Source: JAICJJ01 sp039809985 (GTDB lineage: Bacteria > Chloroflexota > Chloroflexia > Thermomicrobiales > UBA6265). Taken from it: a stretch of DNA of 64,000 nucleotides. Below, piece after piece: positions 52,657-61,234 of this stretch; within the stretch, counting starts at the first letter, position 1; each line of letters begins with the position of its first letter. The notes beneath the pieces were generated by a model. The model saw only the letters and a program-made list of their open reading frames with translations. It was not told where the DNA came from and did no database searches. The stretch is from contig JBDHWC010000002.1 of NCBI GenBank assembly GCA_039809985.1, forward strand, positions 30,753-94,752, given 5' to 3'. A program made the position numbers and the translations under genes.

Positions 52657-53703
52657 ATGGCGGTTCTCGATCTGGTCCAGTACCCGGTTGAATACCCGAA
52701 CGAGGTGGTCCACCGCGTTCCGGAGTCGGGATCGGGCGAGTTCCGGCTCGGCTCGCAACTGGTCGTCCGCGAGAGCCAGACCGCGGTCTTCGCCCGCGAC
52801 GGCAAGGCGCTCGACGTCTTCGGCCCGGGCCGGCACACCATCTCGACGAACAACATCCCCCTCCTGACGGGCCTGATCGGCCTGCCGTTCGGCGGCAAGA
52901 GCCCGTTCACGGCAGAGGTCTACTTCGTCTCGATGCGGGAGTTCACCGACCTCAAGTGGGGCACCTCCCAGCCGCTCGTCTACCGCGACAAGGAACTCGG
53001 CATGGTCCGCCTGCGGGCCTTCGGCACCTACTCCTTCCGGGTGCAGGACCCGCAGCTCCTCACCAACCAGTTCGTCGGCACGCGGGCCAGCTACACCACC
53101 AACGACGTCGAAGAGTTCATGCGGCCGATCATCGTCAACGAGTTCAACGACCTGCTCGGCAACGCCCAGACCTCGATCCTCGACATCCAAGGGATGACCG
53201 GGGAACTGGCGACCACGGCCCGCAACGCCCTGCAGGACGACTTCGGGCGGGTCGGCCTCCAACTCGCCACGTTCCAGATCTCGGCCATCACGCCGCCGGA
53301 CGAGGTGCAGCAACGGATCGACGAGCGATCGTCGATGGCCGCGCTCGGCGACCTGAACGCCTACACCCAGTTCAAGACCGCCGAGGCCATCGGCACCGCC
53401 GCGGCCAACGAAGGGGCCGGCGGCGGCGCGGCGGCGACCGGCGTCGGGTTCGGCGCGGGGATCGGGATGGGCCAAGCCATGGCCGACGCCATGCGCGAGG
53501 CCCGGTCCGCGCCGCAGGGTGGCGCGGCGGCCCCGGCGACCATGAACTGCCCGCGCTGCCACGCGCAAGTGCCGGTCGGCAGCAAGTTCTGCCCGAACTG
53601 CGGGCAGACGCTGCAGGCCGAGCCGGTCATCTGTCCGAAGTGCGGCACCCAGAACCCCGCCGGCAGCAAGTTCTGCACCAACTGCGGCACGGCGCTGACC
53701 TGA
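52657..53703 (+). CDS. SPFH-domain protein with two C-terminal double zinc ribbons (YdjI-like)
   Basis: A 348 aa protein. Residues about 20-240 form an SPFH/virion-core-like domain (LVVRESQTAVFARDGKALDVFGPGRHTI, RAFGTYSFRVQDPQLL, GLQLATFQISAITPPDEVQQRI). A Gly/Ala-rich segment (about 265-300) leads to two zinc ribbons: CPRCHAQVPVGSKFCPNCG and CPKCGTQNPAGSKFCTNCG. The layout matches Bacillus YdjI, which works with PspA/YdjF in membrane stress. It is the last gene of the module, before a strong terminator. Confidence 0.85.
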   Translation: MAVLDLVQYPVEYPNEVVHRVPESGSGEFRLGSQLVVRESQTAVFARDGKALDVFGPGRHTISTNNIPLLTGLIGLPFGGKSPFTAEVYFVSMREFTDLKWGTSQPLVYRDKELGMVRLRAFGTYSFRVQDPQLLTNQFVGTRASYTTNDVEEFMRPIIVNEFNDLLGNAQTSILDIQGMTGELATTARNALQDDFGRVGLQLATFQISAITPPDEVQQRIDERSSMAALGDLNAYTQFKTAEAIGTAAANEGAGGGAAATGVGFGAGIGMGQAMADAMREARSAPQGGAAAPATMNCPRCHAQVPVGSKFCPNCGQTLQAEPVICPKCGTQNPAGSKFCTNCGTALT

Positions 53704-53721
53704 CCGCCGATTCGAAGCAAC

Positions 53722-53777
53722 TCGGGGGCGCGTCGCGAACGGGCCGGCCGCGTGCCGGCCCGTTCGCTCGCCCCCGA
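53722..53777 (+). terminator. Large hairpin terminator before gyrA
   Basis: A 14 bp perfect inner stem (53735-53748 with 53754-53767) is enclosed by an outer 9 bp stem (53722-53730 with 53769-53777). It closes the PspA/SPFH module. Confidence 0.78.
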
Positions 53778-53830
53778 AGCCTCGACATTGGTGTCCGTAC
53801 AGGTCGGAACCGGCGCTCCAACACGGAAAA

Positions 53831-53849
53831 TGGTAAGATTCCCTTGACA
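53831..53849 (+). promoter_or_regulatory. Possible gyrA promoter elements
   Basis: An AT-rich island holds an extended -10 TGGTAAGAT (53831-53839) and a perfect TTGACA (53844-53849). The best -10 partner for the latter (TTGCCA) is weak. Which one is used is uncertain. Confidence 0.35.
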
Positions 53850-53889
53850 ATCGCCATTCAAATGGGTTGCCAACGAGAGGATTCGTCGC

Positions 53890-56394
53890 GTGGAGATCGG
53901 CAACGTCCGGCTGGCCAGCATCGACACCGAGATGCGCCAGTCCTATCTCGACTACGCCATGAGCGTGATCGTCCAGCGCGCCCTGCCGGACGCGCGGGAC
54001 GGCCTGAAGCCGGTCCACCGGCGCGTCCTCTACGCCATGGCCGAGATGGGTCTCCGCTCCAACGCCCGCTACCGGAAGAGCGCCGGCGTCGTCGGCGAGG
54101 TGCTCAAGAGCTACCACCCGCACAGCGACAGCGCCGTCTACGACACCATCGTCCGGCTGGCGCAGGACTTCAACCTCCGCTACCCGCTGGTTGACGGCCA
54201 AGGCAACTTCGGCTCGATCGACGGCGACGGCGCGGCGGCGATGCGCTACACCGAAGTGCGCCTGACCAGCATCGCCGACGAGCTGCTGGCCGACATCGAC
54301 AAGCAGACGGTCGACTTCAAGCCGAACTACGACGGTTCCGCCGAGGAGCCGACCGTGCTCCCCGCCCGCCTGCCGAATCTGCTGATCAACGGCGCGGCCG
54401 GGATCGCGGTCGGCATGGCGACCAACATCCCCCCGCACAACCTCGGCGAGATCTGCGACGCGATCTCGCTGCTGATCGACAACCCCGAAGCCACGCTCGA
54501 CGACCTGATGGAGGTGGTCAAAGGTCCGGACTTCCCGACCGCTGGCGTCATCCTCGGGCGCGAGGGCATCCGATCCGCCTACGCCACCGGTCGCGGCCGC
54601 GTCGTGATCCGAGCCAAGGCGTTCGTCGAGGAGTCGCCGCGCGGCGGCCGCTTCCAGATCGTCGTCAACGAACTCCCCTACCAAGTCAACAAGGCGGCCT
54701 TGCTCGAGCGCATCGCCGAACTCGTCAAGGACGGCAAGCTCGACGGCATCAGCGACCTGCGCGACGAGTCGGACCGCACCGGCATGCGAGCCGTGATCGA
54801 GCTGAAGCGCGACGCCCAGCCGATGAAGGTGCTCAACAGCCTCTTCAAGCACACCGCGCTGCAGACGACCTTCGGCGTCAACATGCTCGCCCTCGTCGAG
54901 AACGGCACCCAGCCGCGCGTGCTGACGCTGAAGCGGGCCCTGCAGGAGTACGTCTCCCACCGACAGATCGTGGTCACCCGGCGCACCGAGTTCGAGCTCG
55001 AGCGGGCCCGCCGCCGCGCCCACATCCTCGAAGGGCTCAAGATCGCGCTCGACCAGATCGACGCGGTGATCGCCACCATTCGCCGCTCGCGGACGACCGA
55101 GACCGCCCGCACGAACCTGATGGGCGAGTTCAAGCTCTCCGAGCTGCAGGCCAACGCCATCCTCGACATGCGCCTCGCCCGCCTCGCCGCCCTCGAGCGC
55201 AAGAAGATCGAGGACGAGCTGAAGGAGGTCCGGGCCGAGATCAAGCGGCTCGAGGCGATCCTCGCCGACCCGAAGCTGGTCCTCGCCGTCATCCGCGACG
55301 ACATGACGCACCTGAAGGCGAAGTACGGCGACGCCCGCCGCACGGAGATCCGCGACACCTCCGGCGCGATCTCGGAGGAGGACCTGATCCCTGAGGTCGA
55401 CGTCCTCGTCACCCTCACCAACCGCGGCTACGCCAAGCGCAGCGCCGACGACCAGTTCCGCACCCAGCACCGCGGCGGCAAGGGGGTCACCGGCGTCAAG
55501 ATGCGGGAGGAGGACGGCGTCCAGCACCTGATCCACGCCAACACGCTGGACTCCCTGCTGATCTTCACCAACCGCGGCCGCGTCTACCACATCAAGGTCC
55601 ACGAACTGCCCGACTCGGGCCGGACCGCGAAGGGGCTGCCGATCGTCAACATCGTCAACATGCAACCGGACGAGTCGGTCACCACCCTGATGCCGGTGAA
55701 GGACTTCTCGAGCGCCAGCTACCTCTTCTTCACCACGCGCCTCGGCCGGGTGAAGCGGACCGCGCTCGACCAGTTCCGGTCGGTGCGCTCGAACGGCCTG
55801 ATCGCGATCGGCCTCGACACCGGCGACGAACTGGCGTGGGTCCGCACCACCGACGGCGAGAGCGACGTCGTCCTCGTCACCGAGGGCGGTCAGGCCATCC
55901 GGTTCAAGGAGAGCGATGCCCGGGCGATGGGCCGCCCCGCTGCCGGCGTCATCGGCATCCGACTCGCGCCCGGTGACCGGGTGATCGCCTCCGAGGTGGT
56001 CAAGCCGGGCCACGACCTGTTGGTGATGGGCGCGCGCGGCCTCGGCAAGCGTTCCAAGGTCAGCCAGTACCGCCTGATCGGTCGCGGCGGCAAGGGCGTC
56101 ACCGCCATGAAGCTCACCGCCAAGACCGGGAAGATCGTCTCCGCCGGCATGGTCAACTCCGACCACGACGTCGTGGTGATGAGCAGCGCCGGCAAGGTGA
56201 TCCGGATTCCCGCGAAGCAGATCCCGTGCATCGGCCGCGCCACGCAGGGTGTCACTTTGATGCGTATCGACCCGGAGGAGGAGATCGTCACCATGACGAT
56301 CGCCGAGCCGCGCGAGGAAGGCGGCGACCCGACGTTGATCGACCTCAACGCCTCGGGGGAAGACGCAAGCCCGAACGGGTCGACCCGCTCCTAG
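53890..56394 (+). CDS. gyrA: DNA gyrase subunit A
   Basis: An 834 aa topoisomerase II subunit that cuts and passes DNA. The active-site Tyr is in AAAMRYTEVRL. VIVQRALPDARDGLKPVHRRVLYAM is the conserved N-terminus. The GyrA box reads QHRGGKGVTG, which favours gyrA over parC. The C-terminal DNA-wrapping blades follow. In the quinolone region the sequence is YHPHSDSAVYDT, so the residue equal to E. coli Gly81 is Ser, while Ser83 and Asp87 are kept. GTG start with GAGAGG upstream. gyrB is not adjacent in this window. The 3' end overlaps an opposite-strand gene by 50 bp. Confidence 0.94.
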   Translation: MEIGNVRLASIDTEMRQSYLDYAMSVIVQRALPDARDGLKPVHRRVLYAMAEMGLRSNARYRKSAGVVGEVLKSYHPHSDSAVYDTIVRLAQDFNLRYPLVDGQGNFGSIDGDGAAAMRYTEVRLTSIADELLADIDKQTVDFKPNYDGSAEEPTVLPARLPNLLINGAAGIAVGMATNIPPHNLGEICDAISLLIDNPEATLDDLMEVVKGPDFPTAGVILGREGIRSAYATGRGRVVIRAKAFVEESPRGGRFQIVVNELPYQVNKAALLERIAELVKDGKLDGISDLRDESDRTGMRAVIELKRDAQPMKVLNSLFKHTALQTTFGVNMLALVENGTQPRVLTLKRALQEYVSHRQIVVTRRTEFELERARRRAHILEGLKIALDQIDAVIATIRRSRTTETARTNLMGEFKLSELQANAILDMRLARLAALERKKIEDELKEVRAEIKRLEAILADPKLVLAVIRDDMTHLKAKYGDARRTEIRDTSGAISEEDLIPEVDVLVTLTNRGYAKRSADDQFRTQHRGGKGVTGVKMREEDGVQHLIHANTLDSLLIFTNRGRVYHIKVHELPDSGRTAKGLPIVNIVNMQPDESVTTLMPVKDFSSASYLFFTTRLGRVKRTALDQFRSVRSNGLIAIGLDTGDELAWVRTTDGESDVVLVTEGGQAIRFKESDARAMGRPAAGVIGIRLAPGDRVIASEVVKPGHDLLVMGARGLGKRSKVSQYRLIGRGGKGVTAMKLTAKTGKIVSAGMVNSDHDVVVMSSAGKVIRIPAKQIPCIGRATQGVTLMRIDPEEEIVTMTIAEPREEGGDPTLIDLNASGEDASPNGSTRS

Positions 56395-57274
56395 ACGAGG
56401 GGCGCGACCGTCGCGACGCGGGGGCCGGCGGCAACGTCGGCCCCTCGTGGTTCGCCTCGTCGACCGCCGCCGACAGCCGTCGCGCCAGCAAAGCCCCGAC
56501 CGGTACGAAAACGGTCGCCGCCGCCACCAGCGCCAGCACGAGGACCGTGGTCAGCGACACGATCCTGCCATGCTCTGGGCCGAACCGGGGCACGTATCTC
56601 AGCACCCACAGCAGCACGAACTCGCCGCCGAGCGCCGCCGCCCCAACCAATGGCAGCCACGCCGGCGGCGCATACTCGGCCCAGGCCGCTGCCACCGCGG
56701 CAACGGCCATCGCCACCGCCAAGGTCGCGAGCACCGCTTGCTCACCGAGATCGCTCCGCGCCCCCATCGTCGCCGGCACGACCGCCGCGATCGGCAAATA
56801 GGCGACCGCCGCCCGTTCCGGGGCGGCGGCACTCTGCCCGCTGACGAGCACGAACAGCACCGCCAACACCAGCAGCAGGCCGAGAGTCAGCCAGAGCAGC
56901 GCCGCCGCCGACCCTCGCCCGAGCGAGACGAACGGCTCGCGCGCCGCCGCTGCCTGCAGGGCGGTCATCGGCACCACCAAGGCCGTCGCCAGCAGACAGA
57001 CGAGCCACCGGCGCATCGCCGACGTGGCCCCGGTCAGCCACGCCAGCGCGGTCCCGCCCAGTTGGACCGCGATCACCACCAGCAGCGCGGTCGGCACCTC
57101 GCGCAGACGTCCCGGCAGGGCAACCCGGCTGAAGACGAACGCGAGCAGAGCGGTGGCCAAGCACGGCAACGCCGCCCGCACCGCCCGCTCCATCCGGCCG
57201 GCATCGCCGTCCGCGCCGTCCCCGGCGGTGCGACGCGATCCCCGGCCTCGCGTCCCCGGAAGGCGGTCGCCCAT
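56345..57274 (-). CDS. Polytopic membrane protein, 309 aa
   Basis: About eight hydrophobic segments (for example LLAFVFSRVALPG, ALLVVIAVQLGG, LLWLTLGLLLVLAVLFVLV and VSLTTVLVLALVAAATVFVPV) with a Pro/Arg/Ser-rich C-terminal tail. The start at 57274 lies 6 bp after the PHP gene stop, suggesting a two-gene unit; a Met at 57193 directly before the first helix is an alternative. Its last 50 bp overlap the end of gyrA on the opposite strand. No family recognised; function unknown. Confidence 0.65.
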   Translation of the reverse strand: MGDRLPGTRGRGSRRTAGDGADGDAGRMERAVRAALPCLATALLAFVFSRVALPGRLREVPTALLVVIAVQLGGTALAWLTGATSAMRRWLVCLLATALVVPMTALQAAAAREPFVSLGRGSAAALLWLTLGLLLVLAVLFVLVSGQSAAAPERAAVAYLPIAAVVPATMGARSDLGEQAVLATLAVAMAVAAVAAAWAEYAPPAWLPLVGAAALGGEFVLLWVLRYVPRFGPEHGRIVSLTTVLVLALVAAATVFVPVGALLARRLSAAVDEANHEGPTLPPAPASRRSRPSSRSGSTRSGLRLPPRR

Positions 57275-57280
57275 CGGGTG

Positions 57281-58117
57281 CTAGCCGACGGCCCGTGCGG
57301 CGGCGGACTCTCGCAGCACGTCGATCGGCACCAGCGTCGGCTGCCGCTTCCGGAACGACGCGACGTGCTCGATGCCGCACAGCTTCAGCATGTCGTAGGT
57401 CGCCGGCAGTCCGGCACCGATCGTTCTGGCGGCGTGCGAGTCGGTCCCGGTGGTGACCAGGCGACCACCCGCCTCGGCGTAGGCGCGAACGACGGCCGGC
57501 CCCGGCATGCTCGCCCGCGGCGTCTGCCGGATGCCAGAGGTGTTGATCTCGAACGCTGTCCCGCTCCTGATCAGGGAGGCGAACAAGCCGTCCCACTGCT
57601 CGCGGTAGCGCATCGGGTCGTAGGTTCGGTGGGTGCGGGGCGCGTAGCGCTTCGGCAGGTCGATGTGGCCGAGCGTGCTGAACCAGCCCGTCTCCGCCGC
57701 CAAGGCCAAGCGCCGGATGTACGGGAGGAAGACGTCGTCGAGCGAACGGTCGGCAAAGTAGGGGTTGAAGATGATCTCCCGGTCGTCCCCATAATGGACC
57801 GAGCCGATGAAGAAGTCGTACTCGTCGCCGTAGCGCTCGACGAACCGGCCGACGTCCTCGGCGGTCCGCTCGTTGAAGTCGATCTCCGCCCCTTTCAGGA
57901 TGGTGATCCGGTCGCCCCACTCGGCCCGAGCCCGGTCGATCGCGTCGAGGTACGCCTCCGCCCGGTAGTAGCCGTTCCCCTCGTCGGCGGGCTCGTGCTC
58001 GACGTGGTCGGTGAAGGCGATCTCCCGCACTCCGGCCGCGATGGCAGCCGGCACCGACTCCGCGAGCGGCAGGTTGCAGTCGTACGAGAACTCCGTGTGG
58101 ACATGGTAGTCGAACAC
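57281..58117 (-). CDS. PHP-domain phosphatase (HisJ/histidinol-phosphatase type)
   Basis: A 278 aa PHP-fold metal hydrolase. Ligand motifs: DYHVHTEFSYD (His pair), FTDHVEH, LKGAEIDF, GSVHYGDD, LGHIDLPKRYA and a C-terminal TGTDSHAARTIG. The sequence is of the histidinol-phosphatase HisJ type, which removes phosphate from histidinol phosphate, but related PHP proteins act on other substrates and no his genes are near. The GTG at 58117 follows GGAG. It has an extended -10 promoter at 58166-58171. Confidence 0.82.
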   Translation of the reverse strand: MFDYHVHTEFSYDCNLPLAESVPAAIAAGVREIAFTDHVEHEPADEGNGYYRAEAYLDAIDRARAEWGDRITILKGAEIDFNERTAEDVGRFVERYGDEYDFFIGSVHYGDDREIIFNPYFADRSLDDVFLPYIRRLALAAETGWFSTLGHIDLPKRYAPRTHRTYDPMRYREQWDGLFASLIRSGTAFEINTSGIRQTPRASMPGPAVVRAYAEAGGRLVTTGTDSHAARTIGAGLPATYDMLKLCGIEHVASFRKRQPTLVPIDVLRESAAARAVG

Positions 58118-58165
58118 GAGCGGCTCCGGTGATTGGTCGCGTGACGGTCCGAGTGCGTTGGCCCG

Positions 58166-58171
58166 ACTATA
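58166..58171 (-). promoter_or_regulatory. Extended -10 promoter of the PHP gene
   Basis: On the minus strand TGCTATAGT, giving a leader of about 42 bases. Confidence 0.5.
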
Positions 58172-58209
58172 GCAGCGACAGCGCGACGACCCGAGCCGTG
58201 CGCCGATGC

Positions 58210-58215
58210 TAGAAT
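58210..58215 (+). promoter_or_regulatory. Extended -10 promoter of mscS-nadD
   Basis: TGCTAGAAT (TG at 58207-58208) lies 40 bp before the mscS start, divergent from the PHP promoter. Confidence 0.5.
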
Positions 58216-58254
58216 CCGCCCTTGCGATCGGGCCACCTGAAGCGCGGGAGCGAC

Positions 58255-59028
58255 GTGGACCGGACCCAAGTCGTCTTGGAACGTGCTTGGCGCGATCTCG
58301 CCGCCCTCGGCCTCACGGCGATCGAGACGCTGGTCGTCGCCGTGGTGACGTACCTCGCCGGCCGGGTCGCCCGCAACTGGGTCGACGGCATTCTGCGGCG
58401 CACCCGCGTCGACCCGAACGTCGCGGCCCTCGCCGGCAACGCGGTCGTCGTCGCCGTCTACGTGGTCGGCGCGACCGTCGCCCTCTCCCTCTTCGGGGGC
58501 AACTGGACCACCGTGGTCGCCGCCCTCGGCGCGGCGACCGTGGCGGTCACCCTCGCCCTGCAGGACATCCTGCGCAGTTTCGTCTCGGGCGTCTACCTGC
58601 TCGTGGAGCGGCCGTTCGCGATCGGCGACCGAATCCGCGTCGGCGACCAGGAGGGGATGGTCCGCGCCATCGAGTTCCGAACCACCGTGCTGGAAACCGG
58701 TACCGGCGAACGGGTGATGGTCCCGAACGCCACCGTCTTCGCCGGCGTCGTCACCAATCTCAGCACCGCCGACCACACCTTGCTCAAGGTGGAGTTCGCC
58801 CACGTCGCAGAGGACCCGCTGCAGTTCGACGCCGCATTGACCGGGGCGACCGCGCAGTGGTCCAGCCGCGTGGTCGGCGAGCCCGTCGTCTCGCTGCGCG
58901 CCGCCACCGCGCACGGCCTGACGTACGACGTCGCCTTCCCCGTTGCCCCGAAGAGCGACACGACACCGCTCCTGGCCGCGCTCCACACCGCCTTCCCGAC
59001 CGCCGTCATCCGACTGGCCGACGCGTGA
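58255..59028 (+). CDS. mscS: MscS-family small-conductance mechanosensitive channel
   Basis: A 257 aa channel. Three N-terminal membrane helices are present, the last being the pore helix with VVAALGAATVAVTLALQDILRSFVSGVYLL. The conserved ERPFAIGDRIRVGDQEGMV and VPNATVFAGVVTNLS mark the cytoplasmic beta domain. It opens under membrane tension to release osmolytes. The GTG at 58255 has GGGAG only four bases upstream, a short spacing; a TTG at 58222 would be poorer. The end overlaps nadD by four bases (GTGA). Confidence 0.9.
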   Translation: MDRTQVVLERAWRDLAALGLTAIETLVVAVVTYLAGRVARNWVDGILRRTRVDPNVAALAGNAVVVAVYVVGATVALSLFGGNWTTVVAALGAATVAVTLALQDILRSFVSGVYLLVERPFAIGDRIRVGDQEGMVRAIEFRTTVLETGTGERVMVPNATVFAGVVTNLSTADHTLLKVEFAHVAEDPLQFDAALTGATAQWSSRVVGEPVVSLRAATAHGLTYDVAFPVAPKSDTTPLLAALHTAFPTAVIRLADA

Positions 59029-59651
59029 GCCAGTCCGCGCGCCGGCCACGGATCGGCATCCTCGGCGGCACCTTCGACCCGGTCCACACCGGGCACCTGA
59101 TCATCGCCTCGGAGTTCCACCACGCGCTCGGCCTCGACCGCCTACTCTTCGTTCCAGCGGGGGTGCCGCCCCACAAGCGGGGCCAGGCGATCAGCGACGA
59201 CGCCGACCGGCTGGAGATGCTCCGCCTCGCCCTCGCCGACAACCCCGACTTCGAGATCGACACCATCGACCTCGACCGCGGCGGCGTCTCCTACACCTCG
59301 GAACTCCTCGCGCTGATGGTCGAGCGGAACCCCGGCGCGGAGGTGATCTTCCTGATGGGCGAGGACTCGCTCCGCGACCTCCCGACGTGGCACGCCCCGG
59401 AGGAAATCTGCCGTCTGGCCGAACTCGGCGTCGCCGCTCGCTTCGGGGTCGAACTCGACGTCTCCGACGTGACCGCGGCCCTCCCCGCCTGCGTCGGCCG
59501 GATTCGCGTCGTCGGCAGCCCGGAAATCGGCATCTCGTCGTCCGACATCCGGCTCCGGGTCGCCACCGGCCAGCCCGTCCGCTACCAAGTGCCGCGGGCC
59601 GTCGAGCAGTACATTCGGGACCGGGGCCTCTACCTCGACGCGGAGGCCTGA
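59025..59651 (+). CDS. nadD: Nicotinate-nucleotide adenylyltransferase
   Basis: A 208 aa enzyme that makes deamido-NAD from NaMN and ATP. The nucleotidyltransferase signature GILGGTFDPVHTGHLIIA and the C-terminal ISSSDIRLRVATGQPVRYQVP are intact; PAGVPPHKRGQ and FLMGEDSLRDLPTWHAP are also family motifs. The GTG start lies within the mscS stop (GTGA), so translation is coupled. Usual length. Confidence 0.94.
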   Translation: MSQSARRPRIGILGGTFDPVHTGHLIIASEFHHALGLDRLLFVPAGVPPHKRGQAISDDADRLEMLRLALADNPDFEIDTIDLDRGGVSYTSELLALMVERNPGAEVIFLMGEDSLRDLPTWHAPEEICRLAELGVAARFGVELDVSDVTAALPACVGRIRVVGSPEIGISSSDIRLRVATGQPVRYQVPRAVEQYIRDRGLYLDAEA

Positions 59652-59659
59652 GCGCCCCG

Positions 59660-61021
59660 TCAGCCGAGGTGGCGTTCCCTCGCCACCTCGTCGATCGCCG
59701 CCGCGGTCGCCTCGACCGCCTGCTGGAGTTCGTCGCGGCTGGAGATCAGCGGCGGCGCCATCTCGAGCGCCGTCCCGATCGGCGAGGCGATCACGCCTCG
59801 CCGGTACATCCGCCGCACGATCTCTGCGACGGTGTCGTCGGCGAACGGGGCCCTCGTCGCCCGGTCGGCCACGAAGTCGACCGCGTGCCACATCCCGATC
59901 CCGCGCACGTCGCCGACGATCGGGTGCGAGCCGACCGCGTCGCGCAGCGCCTCGCGGAACCACTCGCCGAGCTCGTAGGCGCGCGGGATCAACTGCTCCC
60001 GCTCGAGGATGGCGATGGTGGCGTTCCCCGCCGCCGCCGCCCCGGCGTGGCCGCTGAACGTGTGGATGTGCCGAAACTGCGGGATCGCGTCGACGATCGC
60101 CGCCCGCGCGATCACCGCGCCCATCGGCACGTAGCCGGCGGTCAGCGCCTTCGCCATCGTCATCAGGTCAGGTTCCGCGCCGACGTGCTCGCTGGCGAAC
60201 CAGGCCCCGGTCCGGCCGAAGCCGCAGATCACCTCGTCGACGATCAGCAGCACGCCGAACCGGTCGCAGATCTCGCGCACCCGCTGGAAGTAGCCGGGAG
60301 GAGCGATCTGCACGCCGTTCGCCTGCATCACCGGCTCGGCGATGAACGCCGACACGAGCTCCGGTCCCTCGTGCTCGATCTGCCGTTCGAGGTACGTCGC
60401 GCAGAGGTCGAAGTACGCCTCCTCCTCTATGCCGAACGGGTTCCGGTAGTGGCTCGGGCCGGGAATGCGCGTATAGCCCGGCACGCCCGGCTCGCTCACG
60501 CCCCGCGTGCCGAGCCAGTCCGTCGCGCCGATGGCTCCCATCGTCGCCCCGTGGTAGGCGTTCCAGCGGGTGATCACCTTGTGGGCCCGCGGTTTGCCGC
60601 CGTTCAGGTGGTACTGCTTGGCGAGCTTGATCGCCGCCTCGACCGCCTCCGACCCGTCGTTGACGAACAGCACCTTTGCCAAATCGCCGGGCGCATGCTC
60701 GGCGATCTTCCCGGCCAGCCGGATCGTCGGCGGCGCGAGGTTCGCGGCCGTGCCGACGTAGTGCAGCGTCGCCAGCTGCTCCCCGACCGCGGCGGCGATC
60801 TCCCGGTTGCCGTAGCCGAGCGAGTTCGCGCGCGTGTGCGAACTCATCATGTCGAGGTACTCGCGACCGTCGGCGTCCCACAACCGCACGCCCTCGCCGC
60901 GAACGTAGATCCTCGGGCCGTACCGATGCACCTCGGCCATCGGCACCAGCGGGAAAACGCAATGGGCGAGCGCGGCCTGCTCAAGTGCCTCGGCCTCGCT
61001 GACCTGTCGCCGCTCGATCAT
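59660..61021 (-). CDS. Class III aminotransferase (omega-amino acid:pyruvate type)
   Basis: A 453 aa PLP transaminase of class III. The Lys that binds PLP lies in MTMAKALTAGYVPMGAV. LIVDEVICGFGRTGAWFASE gives the Asp, and VLFVNDGSEAVEAAIKLAKQY and WNAYHGATMGAIGATD are typical. Members move amino groups between omega-amines and pyruvate or 2-oxoglutarate; the exact substrate is unknown. The ATG at 61021 is preferred for its GGGAGA site; 61054 is an in-frame alternative. It converges on nadD with an 8 bp gap. Confidence 0.86.
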   Translation of the reverse strand: MIERRQVSEAEALEQAALAHCVFPLVPMAEVHRYGPRIYVRGEGVRLWDADGREYLDMMSSHTRANSLGYGNREIAAAVGEQLATLHYVGTAANLAPPTIRLAGKIAEHAPGDLAKVLFVNDGSEAVEAAIKLAKQYHLNGGKPRAHKVITRWNAYHGATMGAIGATDWLGTRGVSEPGVPGYTRIPGPSHYRNPFGIEEEAYFDLCATYLERQIEHEGPELVSAFIAEPVMQANGVQIAPPGYFQRVREICDRFGVLLIVDEVICGFGRTGAWFASEHVGAEPDLMTMAKALTAGYVPMGAVIARAAIVDAIPQFRHIHTFSGHAGAAAAGNATIAILEREQLIPRAYELGEWFREALRDAVGSHPIVGDVRGIGMWHAVDFVADRATRAPFADDTVAEIVRRMYRRGVIASPIGTALEMAPPLISSRDELQQAVEATAAAIDEVARERHLG

Positions 61022-61118
61022 CTCGCCGTCTCCCGTCTGCGCCCGCGTCGCCATTCCGCCGTCGGTCTCCCGGCATCGTCCGGCTCGGGCGACGATGCGT
61101 CAACCGCCGTCCGCGGCA

Positions 61119-61146
61119 TGGTCATTCCGAGCCGCCCGCCTATAGT
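61119..61146 (+). promoter_or_regulatory. Promoter of the M13 peptidase gene
   Basis: TGGTCA (61119-61124), 16 bp spacer, TATAGT (61141-61146), followed by a leader of about 80 bases. Confidence 0.5.
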
Positions 61147-61234
61147 TATGCAAACGAACCTGACCTTCGACTCGACGCCCAGACCGGACGGCCGCATCGC
61201 GGCGACCGATCCGGACCCACCCGGGAGAACACTC

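Noticed and set aside
52216..56166. Very long open frame on the minus strand (about 1316 codons) opposite the SPFH gene and gyrA
   Set aside because: It lies opposite clearly coding pspA, SPFH and gyrA genes; its product is Asp/Val/Arg/Gly-rich without domains, as expected from codon bias in high-GC DNA.
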